From Dysosmobacter segnis (GTDB taxonomy: Bacteria; Bacillota; Clostridia; Oscillospirales; Oscillospiraceae), in contig NZ_JACOQI010000031.1 in the NCBI RefSeq assembly GCF_014297285.1, forward strand, positions 1 through 19,940: a stretch of DNA of 19,940 nt. Reading direction: 5' to 3'. The position numbers and the translations under genes were made by a program. Below, in pieces: positions 13,914 through 19,940 of the stretch; positions within the stretch are counted from its first letter, which is position 1, and each line of letters begins with the position of its first letter. Under the pieces are notes generated by a model that was not told where the DNA came from, did not search any database, and was given only the letters and a program-made list of their open reading frames with translations.

Positions 13914-14394
13914 CGCTCTCGCTCTCCTGAGATATTTCTTTTTCCTCAGTATAGCAGGAAACCGCCTGTTCGTCGAGAGAAGAATGCAGCCATGCCTGGG
14001 ATTCTATGGCGTTCAGCAATTTCGCTTTCTTCCAACCGAAGTGCAGTGCGGCTCGGATGTACCACGCCCGTTCCGCGCTGCTGCCGCATCCCTCTAAAAT
14101 CGCCACATTCTGCGTCCAGCCGAGGTTCATCGCCAGCCGCATGATTTCAGGGGATTCCTCGTAGGCTGCGTAAAACGCGCGCATCCGGCGCACATTGCGG
14201 GGAGAAAAGCCATCGGCTGCGGGATAGGTGGTTTGCAGGTATTCGGACGCCGCAACAGCTGCGCCTTTCTCCGCTCTGCCGCTGACCACCCGACCGATCT
14301 CACAGTACAGCTCCATCTGCGGGAGCTGCGCCGCTATGAGCGCGTCCAGCGCGGCAAACATGGCGGTGTAATCTGTTGGCTTGCGAATGTTCAT
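13474..14394 (-). CDS. DUF1016 N-terminal-domain (YhcG-like) protein, nuclease half missing
   Basis: Start at 14394 (MNIRKPTDYTAMFAAL) is supported by AAAGGAG seven bases upstream. The first about 155 residues follow the DUF1016_N pattern: YCEIGRVVSGRAEKG, DGFSPRNVRRMRAFYAAY, LGWTQNVAILEGCGSSAERA, WYIRAALHFGWKK, IESQAWLH. In full YhcG proteins this helical domain is followed by a PD-(D/E)XK nuclease domain. Here the frame instead runs out of register through the phosphatase gene for about 440 bp with Gly/Arg/Pro-rich, shadow-like sequence until its stop. So only the N-terminal domain is meaningful, and the 3' half was probably lost by deletion or frameshift. Small DUF1016_N-only proteins do exist in mobile elements, so residual function is possible. 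Confidence 0.65.
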   Translation of the reverse strand: MNIRKPTDYTAMFAALDALIAAQLPQMELYCEIGRVVSGRAEKGAAVAASEYLQTTYPAADGFSPRNVRRMRAFYAAYEESPEIMRLAMNLGWTQNVAILEGCGSSAERAWYIRAALHFGWKKAKLLNAIESQAWLHSSLDEQAVSCYTEEKEISQESESDEEDTFCVPRQYLPQPHGRVRDEGLGEESGAGIAISYRIGGYQPGGDRQPGLSPGAAQAGGAWDLLRRPRGAAAHQCRLRELRFADRDGQSQPPGYVPHLRRRFLWQAAPPDGLHRPPRRCCRPVVHRRFRGDVAGCAGGMSGVAA

Positions 14395-14433
14395 GGGCTT
14401 TCTCCTTTCCGGCGCGGTGCGCCTGATCAACGC

Positions 14434-14483
14434 TCAAAGCAGAGAAAAGCACGGCGGTGTCACCGTGTTTTCCTCTGCTTTGA
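14434..14483 (-). terminator. Intercistronic 21-bp hairpin
   Basis: Arms 14434-14454 and 14463-14483 match at 19 of 21 positions. On the minus-strand RNA both mismatches become G-U pairs, which suggests the structure is selected in that transcript. It lies seven bases after the metallophosphoesterase stop, without a U-tract; a processing or partial termination signal between it and the DUF1016-type gene. Confidence 0.6.
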
Positions 14484-14489
14484 CCTGCT

Positions 14490-15236
14490 TCAGATGACCT
14501 GCACGATCTGCTCCCACAGCAGGATGTGCTTTTCGTCAATGGCTTTGTTGTCATGATAATGGCCGAACAGCCAGTAGCGGTATCTTGCTCTTTCCCGTAC
14601 CTCTTGCAAAAAGTCCGTGAGCCGGTCCGCCTCGTTGTGACGGCTTCCCATGAGGGCAATGCTGGTGGGAGCGCAGTGGGTGATGATGTAGTCCACCTGC
14701 CAGCCGACCGCGTCGAGGTTTCGCCGTGCCTCGGCGTATTCTTCATCGGAGGGAAGTTCCTGCGCCCACCACGAGATGTGGTTGATGCGGTATCTCGCTC
14801 TTGGTTTGCGTTGGAGCATCACGAGCCTTCGCTCAAAATCCGGGGCATCCGGCTCCAGAATCCCATCCTCGATGTCGTGGCTTTTGGCGCCGCCCATCGT
14901 AAAGAAGCGGAAGCCCTCCAGCTCGAAGATCTGACCGCGTATCAGGTGCAGCACATGAGGTCGAACGCGATGCACCTTGCCGCCGTGCCACTCTGCAACA
15001 GGGTATCTCGCCAGCGCGTCATAGTTTTCATGGTTGCCGCAGACGAAGGCCAGTGTGAAGGGCAGGCGTTCCAGCCAGTCCAGCGTTTCATCGTCACGGC
15101 TGTCACCAAACCACACGCCGCCGCAGTCTCCTGTGATGATGACCGTGTCATCCTTCGTCATGTTAGCTTGCTCCGGGAAACAATCCGATTGGAAACGCCG
15201 GAAGTTTCCGTGGCAATCGCCAGTTACATAAATCAT
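14490..15236 (-). CDS. Calcineurin-like metallophosphoesterase
   Basis: 248 residues with all family motifs in order: GDCHGNF (6-12), GDCGGVWFGD (36-45), GNHENYDAL (67-75), THCAP (186-190) and GHYHD (225-229). These bind two metal ions and hydrolyse phosphomono- or diesters; the substrate cannot be told. No signal peptide or membrane segment. Its ATG overlaps the stop of the upstream recombinase (ATGA at 15236-15233), so the two are translationally coupled. It heads a group of three accessory genes (phosphoesterase, DUF1016-type, tyrosine phosphatase) attached to the recombinase operon. GGNHE-type phosphoesterases occur in DNA/RNA repair, nucleotide second-messenger turnover and phage defence; which applies here is unknown. 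Confidence 0.93.
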   Translation of the reverse strand: MIYVTGDCHGNFRRFQSDCFPEQANMTKDDTVIITGDCGGVWFGDSRDDETLDWLERLPFTLAFVCGNHENYDALARYPVAEWHGGKVHRVRPHVLHLIRGQIFELEGFRFFTMGGAKSHDIEDGILEPDAPDFERRLVMLQRKPRARYRINHISWWAQELPSDEEYAEARRNLDAVGWQVDYIITHCAPTSIALMGSRHNEADRLTDFLQEVRERARYRYWLFGHYHDNKAIDEKHILLWEQIVQVI

Positions 15237-16885
15237 ATGAATTTCCTCCTCTTAGGTTGGTCTACGGTCTGTTCGATTTCTACGCCGTTGCGGAAAGTGA
15301 CCTTGATGCGGTTACCCGTCAGGACGGTGACCTTTTCCAGCATCTGATAGACCACGCCATCATCCCACTCTGTGATTCCCACAGTCGTCGCGGTCATTGC
15401 CGAGGCTGCCGCATGGATACGACGGCTGATCTGTTCCTGTTCCTGCCGGATACTGAGGATTGCCGCCTTGCGGCGCTTCAGTTCCTCCATCGTGGTGGAG
15501 ATGGTGCGAAAGCGCTCGGCGTATTCGTCCGCGTCACCATTTGCCGCTTCTGCCAGAAGCGTATCGAATTGTTTGCCCAACTCTGTGACCGCTCGGTCGA
15601 TATCTCCAAGGCTCATGCTCTCACCGGGAATCGGCGCCAATTCCTGCTCCATCGCATCTACAAGCTGATCTGCCAGAACCTTGCACCCTGACATGGATGC
15701 ATTGATGGCTGCCAGCACCGCCTGCTGAAGCGGCGATTCGTCCAGCGTCGGAGATTCTTTGCAGTATTTCTTTCCATAGTCCAAGCGGCTGCTGCAGCGC
15801 CACACGGCTCGTTTCTCACCGTGCTGTGTCCACACCACTCTGCGGTACGCTGTGCCACACTCGCCGCAGAACAGCAGACCGCTGAGTGCGTATTTGCCGC
15901 TGTAACGGCTCATGCCGGTCGGAGCGCTCTTTTTCGTGCTGCTTGTCAATGTTTTGCGCCGTGCCAATTCCACCTGCACGGCATCGAATCGGTCCCGTGG
16001 GATAATGGCTTCATGGTGGTTCTGAATCAGATACATAGGAAGCTGTCCGGTATTTTTGATAACCTTTTTACTGATACAATCCTGAATGAATGTTTTCTGG
16101 AGCAGGACGTCACCGCAGTATTTTTCGTCAGAGAGGATCGTCCGCAGATTAGAAGTTGTCCATTCCATTGTTCCTGCCGAATTCTTGAAGCCGCCGGATT
16201 CCAAGGCTTCCTTGATGCTGCGCAGCGTCTGGCCGGATAAGTACATCTCATAAATCCTTCGGACCGTTTCCGCCTGCTCCGCATTCACCACCATCTCACC
16301 GTCAGGGTTCTTTTCATAGCCCAGCAGGGTCTTATACTGGATATTCGCCTTTCCCGTCCGCATCGCCTGATGCTTGCCCCACTTAACACGGGAGGAGATG
16401 CCCTCACTTTCGGACTGTGCGAAGGCACCGTGGATGGTGATGAGGAATTCGCTTTCCGGATAGATGGAGTTGATATTCTGCTCCTCGAAGATGACCGGGA
16501 TGCCCATGCCGCGCAGTTCGCGGGTATAGTTCAGCGTGTCCACGGTATTACGGGCGAAGCGGGAGACGGATTTGGCAAGGATCATGTCGATTTTGCCCTG
16601 CCTGCACTGGCGGATCATGCGAAGAAAATCCTCGCGCTTGCAGGCGGAAGTGCCTGTGATGCCTTCATCCGCGAAAATATCCGCCATCGTCCAGTCGGGG
16701 TTTGCCATGATTTTTTCCGTGTAGTATGTTTTCTGGTTTTCGTAGCTGTTGAGCTGCTCGTCCTTTTTCGTGGACACGCGGCAGTATGCGGCTACCCGGA
16801 GATTTTTCTTCTTTTCCTGATCCTGCGGCGATTCCTCCTTTGCGGGAATCACGATGACCTTCGGTTCAGGGCGGGACTGCGTCAT
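15233..16885 (-). CDS. Large serine recombinase (third of triplet)
   Basis: 550 residues. Catalytic resolvase domain with nucleophile Ser38 in AAYCRVSTKKDEQ, DEGITGTSACKREDFLRMI and KSVSRFARNTVDTLNYTREL. Next the recombinase domain (about 190-300, starting YKTLLGYEKNPDGE), a zinc ribbon (LLFCGECGTAYRR, later WRCSSRLDYGKKYC), and a long coiled-coil in the last 150 residues. Complete by length and motifs. Its start overlaps the stop of the middle recombinase gene (ATGA at 16885-16882), and its own stop overlaps the phosphoesterase start, so the whole set is one translational chain. It shares the order and motif style of the 17631-19223 gene but is clearly diverged, so the two are not recent duplicates. 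Confidence 0.95.
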   Translation of the reverse strand: MTQSRPEPKVIVIPAKEESPQDQEKKKNLRVAAYCRVSTKKDEQLNSYENQKTYYTEKIMANPDWTMADIFADEGITGTSACKREDFLRMIRQCRQGKIDMILAKSVSRFARNTVDTLNYTRELRGMGIPVIFEEQNINSIYPESEFLITIHGAFAQSESEGISSRVKWGKHQAMRTGKANIQYKTLLGYEKNPDGEMVVNAEQAETVRRIYEMYLSGQTLRSIKEALESGGFKNSAGTMEWTTSNLRTILSDEKYCGDVLLQKTFIQDCISKKVIKNTGQLPMYLIQNHHEAIIPRDRFDAVQVELARRKTLTSSTKKSAPTGMSRYSGKYALSGLLFCGECGTAYRRVVWTQHGEKRAVWRCSSRLDYGKKYCKESPTLDESPLQQAVLAAINASMSGCKVLADQLVDAMEQELAPIPGESMSLGDIDRAVTELGKQFDTLLAEAANGDADEYAERFRTISTTMEELKRRKAAILSIRQEQEQISRRIHAAASAMTATTVGITEWDDGVVYQMLEKVTVLTGNRIKVTFRNGVEIEQTVDQPKRRKFI

Positions 16886-17631
16886 GTATCATCACACTCC
16901 TCTAAGACTTGATTGTTTTTCAGCAGGACTTTGACTGTCTTACTGTCATAGGTGATTTTTCGGATGCTCTGCCGCAGGAGGTTTGCGTCCAGCTCCCACA
17001 GCTTTGCCTGCGAACCAAAGATGCGGCGGAGCCGGTGTGATTCATATTCCTCCGTTTTGACACTCGCCAGCTTTAGAGACGCGACCTCCAAGGCTTTTTG
17101 CCGCGCGGTGTCCGCATCTACAGGTGGTGTCTGCAGCAGCGTGTCCAGTTCCTGCTGGAGCCGCCGGATATCTTCTGTGGTGGGAACACCGGATGTTTCT
17201 ATCTTGATGATCTGCGGATCGTCGACCATCTGATTCAGTATCTTGAGGACTTTTCGTGCAACGCTGTCGGGTACGGTGCTGCCGCACAGCTTGCGTAACT
17301 CCTTTTGCGCAGGTGTTTGCTTATACTCGGGGCACATCTCTTTCCTGCGTTCCTGGGCGGCGTGGAATTGCTCCGTTGGGATGAGCGCCGGGAATTCTTT
17401 CTCACCGATATACCGGTCATCCTCCAGAATTCGCGCCACCATATTTTTGTTCCAGGACTTGTCCTCATCGTAGGGAACATCCTCTGTCTGAAGCTGTTCG
17501 GCAAGCTGCTTGAAGGAGGCACCAGCAAGGTATTGCAGGTAGATGCTCCGCACCGCTTCCGCCTCCTGCGGCTGCGGCACGATCTCGCCGAGCTTCATTT
17601 TATAGCCGAAGGGCTGCTTTCGTTTTCCCAT
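16882..17631 (-). CDS. Recombinase-domain protein lacking the catalytic domain (middle of triplet)
   Basis: 249 residues beginning MGKRKQPFGYKMKLGEIVPQ, which aligns with the point where the recombinase domain starts in its neighbours (PFGYK/PYGYR). The whole resolvase domain with its serine is absent and the zinc ribbon is not recognisable. Remaining are the DNA-binding recombinase helices (SIYLQYLAGASFKQLAEQL, MVARILEDDRYIGEKEFPAL) and a coiled-coil tail. Junctions are tight: TAATG with the upstream gene (17631) and ATGA with the downstream one, so it is in frame, translated, and held in the operon. It may have been truncated long ago, or it may be a dedicated DNA-binding accessory to the two catalytic recombinases. 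I have no memory of whether this short form is usual in serine-integrase triplets. Confidence 0.85.
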   Translation of the reverse strand: MGKRKQPFGYKMKLGEIVPQPQEAEAVRSIYLQYLAGASFKQLAEQLQTEDVPYDEDKSWNKNMVARILEDDRYIGEKEFPALIPTEQFHAAQERRKEMCPEYKQTPAQKELRKLCGSTVPDSVARKVLKILNQMVDDPQIIKIETSGVPTTEDIRRLQQELDTLLQTPPVDADTARQKALEVASLKLASVKTEEYESHRLRRIFGSQAKLWELDANLLRQSIRKITYDSKTVKVLLKNNQVLEECDDT

Positions 17632-19223
17632 TATCTCCGTGTCCTTTCTATTTTTTCTGTGACCTCCAGTCCATTGAGAAGGCGGAAGCGCAGTGTTTCA
17701 TTGTCCACGACCACGATTTTCTCGACCATATCGCTGAATAGCTGCTCATCGAAGTCATCCAGCCAGTCCGGTCCGCTTTCGAGCACATCCAGCAGATCCT
17801 GTGTTTGTTGGATGGTGTGATCCTCCTCAGACCGTAGGATGCGCTCCTTTTGGAGTTTCAGTTCCCGGAGGCGCTCTGCAAGCTGATTGCTGCGGGATAT
17901 AAAAATGTCAGGATCGACCACTCCCTGCTGCTTGAGCTGGGCCAGAAGTCGTTCCTGACTGGCGATATCCGATATTTGTTTGTTGATCTCCACGATGTTT
18001 TCGCTCCAGAGGAGACTGCCGGTTCTGGCGGCGTAGAGGTCAGAGATGAGTTGGGTGAGAATGCTCGTTCCATAATGTTTAAGATTGTAATATACATGGA
18101 GGAATGCGTTTTTCATCTGTTCCTCTGGAACCTGCGTATTGGGGCAGGCGGTGATAGACTTGTCGTGTCTGCGACACGCCCAATTTACAGAGCCACCACA
18201 ATTTTTCCTTTTGCAGAGTGTGCCGCAGTGACCGCACACGACTTTACGCGCAAAAGCGTGGGGGACATCTGACCGTGGATGAATCGCGGCACTTCTCTGT
18301 GTCAGAAGTTCCTGCACCTTTTGAAAAATCTCTCTACTGATGATTGCGGGATGAGAATCTATCACAAGATACTGTTTTCGTTCGCCGTGGTTGATTTTTT
18401 GCTGCCGAGGAAAGCTGCGTGTGGTATATTTCTTTTGAGACAGAGAATCTCCGGCGTATTTTTCGTTTTGCAGTATGTACTGGATGGAGGTCAACTGCCA
18501 ATATTGAGTGCCGTCCCGCGTTGGACAGCCCAGCGCCGTGATTTCCTTTGCAATATTCTCCATACTGACACCTGCAAGGTAACGGTCGAAGATATGTCGG
18601 ATGATTGACGCTTCATCCTCTTGAATCTCCAAATGATCTTTAACGAGCCGATAGCCATAGGGCGCTTTGCAGGTGGAAAATCTCCCTTTGCTCATTCGGA
18701 CTTTGTAGCTCCACCGCACCCGTTCGGAGATAGCCTCACTCTCCCGCTGGGCCAGTGCCGCGAACATGGCAATAAGAACTTCGCCGGACACCTGCGCGGT
18801 GTCAATGTTTTGCTCCTCAAAGTAGACGCTGATGTTGAGAGACTTCAGTTCCCGTACAGCCGCCAGACTTTCCTTGGTATTCCGGGCGAAGCGGGAGGAA
18901 GATTTCACAAGGATGCGGTCGATGCGCCCTTTTCGGCAGTCCTCCATCATCCGTAGGAAGTCATCCCGCTTGTCTATGGACGTGCCGGTGATGCCCTGGT
19001 CGGCATATATGTCTGCCAACTCCCAATCAGGGTTGTCTGTGATGAGTTTGGAGAAGTAGGCATTCTGCGCGGCAAAGGAGTGTTCTTGATCCTTGGAGTT
19101 GGAACTGACACGGGTATACGCTGCCACGCGGAGTTTTCGTGCGGTTTCCTGATTCGCTGCCGGGATCGTAATGACCCGCGGAGCCATCGCCAGAGAACCG
19201 TTGGTTTTCTCCTTATCACTCAT
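17631..19223 (-). CDS. Large serine recombinase (first of triplet)
   Basis: 530 residues from ATG 19223. A frame extension to 19262 would run through the ribosome site AAGGAGGTGG (19240-19231), so the shorter start is preferred. Catalytic Ser40 is in AAYTRVSSNSKDQ. DQGITGTSIDKRDDFLRMM, KSSSRFARNTKESL and AMFAALAQRESEAISERVRW complete the resolvase domain. The recombinase domain starts at APYGYRLVKDHLEI, and the zinc ribbon is VVCGHCGTLCKRKNCG with WACRRHDKSITACPN. A coiled-coil follows. Looks functional. It is the first of three co-directional recombinase genes, an arrangement reported in some Firmicute ICEs (serine-integrase triplets). Confidence 0.95.
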   Translation of the reverse strand: MSDKEKTNGSLAMAPRVITIPAANQETARKLRVAAYTRVSSNSKDQEHSFAAQNAYFSKLITDNPDWELADIYADQGITGTSIDKRDDFLRMMEDCRKGRIDRILVKSSSRFARNTKESLAAVRELKSLNISVYFEEQNIDTAQVSGEVLIAMFAALAQRESEAISERVRWSYKVRMSKGRFSTCKAPYGYRLVKDHLEIQEDEASIIRHIFDRYLAGVSMENIAKEITALGCPTRDGTQYWQLTSIQYILQNEKYAGDSLSQKKYTTRSFPRQQKINHGERKQYLVIDSHPAIISREIFQKVQELLTQRSAAIHPRSDVPHAFARKVVCGHCGTLCKRKNCGGSVNWACRRHDKSITACPNTQVPEEQMKNAFLHVYYNLKHYGTSILTQLISDLYAARTGSLLWSENIVEINKQISDIASQERLLAQLKQQGVVDPDIFISRSNQLAERLRELKLQKERILRSEEDHTIQQTQDLLDVLESGPDWLDDFDEQLFSDMVEKIVVVDNETLRFRLLNGLEVTEKIERTRR

Positions 19224-19298
19224 TCCTCTGCCACCTCCTTCGTCAGTAACACACAATACCATATAACATCCGCAATAGCTATCCTAAAAGCGAAGAAA

Positions 19299-19442
19299 TC
19301 AAAGAGAAATAATGATGTCTGCGCCAAGCTGTACCCTCAGCCGCGCGGCGATTTTTTTGGCTTCGCTGCCGCTGACGAGACCCTGCTCCCGCAGGCTGCG
19401 AAGCATGGTGACGATGCCGAGATAATCTGCGTTTGGATTCAT
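19299..19442 (-). CDS. Short 47-residue protein leading the recombinase operon
   Basis: MNPNADYLGIVTMLRSLREQ, then GLVSGSEAKKIAARLRVQLG and ADIIISL, stop. AAAAAAGGAGG lies seven bases upstream of ATG 19442, a very strong site. The helix-turn-helix-like layout (LRSLREQGLVSGSEAKKIAARL) resembles the SHOCT/short-oligomerisation type of helical hairpin, in which a 'G-[IL]-[IV]-[ST]-x-x-E' turn joins two helices. It precedes the first recombinase by 75 bases on the same strand. It is easy to miss because of its size. A role as recombinase partner or directionality factor is inference. Confidence 0.75.
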   Translation of the reverse strand: MNPNADYLGIVTMLRSLREQGLVSGSEAKKIAARLRVQLGADIIISL

Positions 19443-19480
19443 TCGGATTCCTCCTTTTTTGATTTAATTTGAATGATAAT

Positions 19481-19524
19481 GAAAACTCCCAAGCCCACTT
19501 TCACAAATGGGTTTGGGAGTTTTC
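19481..19524. terminator. Hairpin in leader of recombinase operon, bidirectional terminator form
   Basis: Arms GAAAACTCCCAAGCCCA (19481-19497) and TGGGTTTGGGAGTTTTC (19508-19524), 17 bp with one G-T pair and a 10-base loop. A-run and T-run at the base give terminator form on both strands. It lies 39 bases upstream of the 47-residue ORF, so it either insulates the operon from outside transcription or attenuates it. Confidence 0.7.
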
Positions 19525-19606
19525 GTTATGGGATCTTAGCACAGCACCATAAATCGAACAAGCGTTTGTATAAAACTTTCGGCTGGATTCTTGTGGAAAC
19601 AGCCGA

Positions 19607-19635
19607 TTTCAAAAATAGGGGTATCATGTTACAAT
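19607..19635 (+). promoter_or_regulatory. Probable extended -10 promoter
   Basis: TGTTACAAT (TG at 19627-19628, TACAAT at 19630-19635) with a poor -35 TTTCAA 17 bases upstream. It would start about 24 bases before the gene at 19666. Confidence 0.5.
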
Positions 19636-19665
19636 GGTGCCTGTTTGTGGAAAGGGATGAGAACT

Positions 19666-19926
19666 ATGCTTTATACAACGGAAGAAGCGGCTGTCATTTG
19701 CGGTTTTTTGAACGCGCATTTGGCGCAGGCCGGTGTGGAAGTGTCTGTGCGGAAACGAAACGCCGCGTTTCAGCGCGGTGTCATAATGGGAACGCTGCAG
19801 CCGGATGACTACAGATGGGCAGAGAATGTTCTCTGCTTTCTGAAGCCCTGCTGGTGGCAGTTACATGAAGATCATAGAGCCTTAGAGAATGTGCTGTTGA
19901 AAACACATCTTTTAGCTCAGAAATAA
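19666..19926 (+). CDS. Small protein of unknown function
   Basis: 86 residues: MLYTTEEAAVICGFLNAHLA, then a basic central part (VRKRNAAFQRGVIMG) and a C-terminal segment with Trp/Leu/Cys (VLCFLKPCWWQLHEDHRALE). I chose ATG 19666 because GGAAAGGG lies about 8 bases upstream; the ATG at 19657 is too close to it. No transmembrane segment or known domain is recognised. It is divergent from the recombinase operon and separated from it by the bidirectional hairpin and an extended -10 promoter. It ends 14 bases before the window edge, so its downstream partners are not visible. Confidence 0.6.
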   Translation: MLYTTEEAAVICGFLNAHLAQAGVEVSVRKRNAAFQRGVIMGTLQPDDYRWAENVLCFLKPCWWQLHEDHRALENVLLKTHLLAQK

Positions 19927-19940
19927 AAACAGAGGGCCGC

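Noticed and set aside
13386..14144. Plus-strand 252-residue frame
   Set aside because: Antisense to the tyrosine phosphatase and DUF1016-type genes, whose motifs are clear.
14526..15347. Plus-strand 273-residue frame
   Set aside because: Antisense to the metallophosphoesterase; no coherent domain.

Overview
The window looks like chromosomal DNA from a gut-type Clostridia (Oscillospiraceae or Lachnospiraceae-like Firmicute). The signs are strong AGGAGG-type ribosome sites, consensus sigma-A promoters, mixed GC near 50%, S-layer-homology proteins, and a dense pile-up of the integrative elements usual in those genomes. I see no rRNA, tRNA or CRISPR. Genus assignment is inference.

Layout. (1) Bases 1-1191 are the 3' part of a large serine recombinase, probably the end of a neighbouring element, followed by about 600 bp with no convincing gene. 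(2) Bases 1793-4521 carry three exported proteins: a membrane-anchored unknown, a small secreted unknown, and an SLH plus BNR-repeat surface protein. (3) About 4628-9800 is a complete-looking integrative mobilizable element: a MobV relaxase (minus), an oriT whose core matches the pMV158/MobM nick region, a symmetric array of six 9-bp iteron-like repeats, a RepA-like AAA helicase, a small HTH protein, a DUF6076 protein and a Tn916-type tyrosine integrase. Two consensus promoters lie face to face between the minus arm (HTH, helicase, relaxase) and the plus arm (DUF6076, integrase). (4) 9857-11659 is an AT-richer minus-strand unit: a 546-residue protein of unknown function with a C-terminal RX5H (HEPN-like) motif, preceded by a 33-codon remnant that begins like an OLD/RecF-type ATPase. 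This is the best candidate here for an undescribed, possibly defensive, system. (5) 11807-12976 is an IS3-family transposase in one frame, followed by two strong hairpins. (6) 13051-19442 is a minus-strand operon: a 47-residue ORF, a set of three serine recombinase genes (the middle one lacking the catalytic domain), a metallophosphoesterase, a DUF1016 N-terminal-type gene, a low-molecular-weight tyrosine phosphatase and a RhuM pseudogene. (7) A small unknown gene on the plus strand closes the window.

How the parts work together. The relaxase element has its own excision/integration, nicking and apparently replication functions, but no conjugation channel, so it would need a helper ICE. The recombinase triplet resembles the multi-serine-integrase modules known from Firmicute ICEs, with three accessory enzyme genes attached downstream by tight or near-tight spacing. 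Two genes (ATPase, RhuM) are remnants, so the region has been repeatedly invaded and trimmed. Family calls rest on motifs read by eye; no database search was possible.
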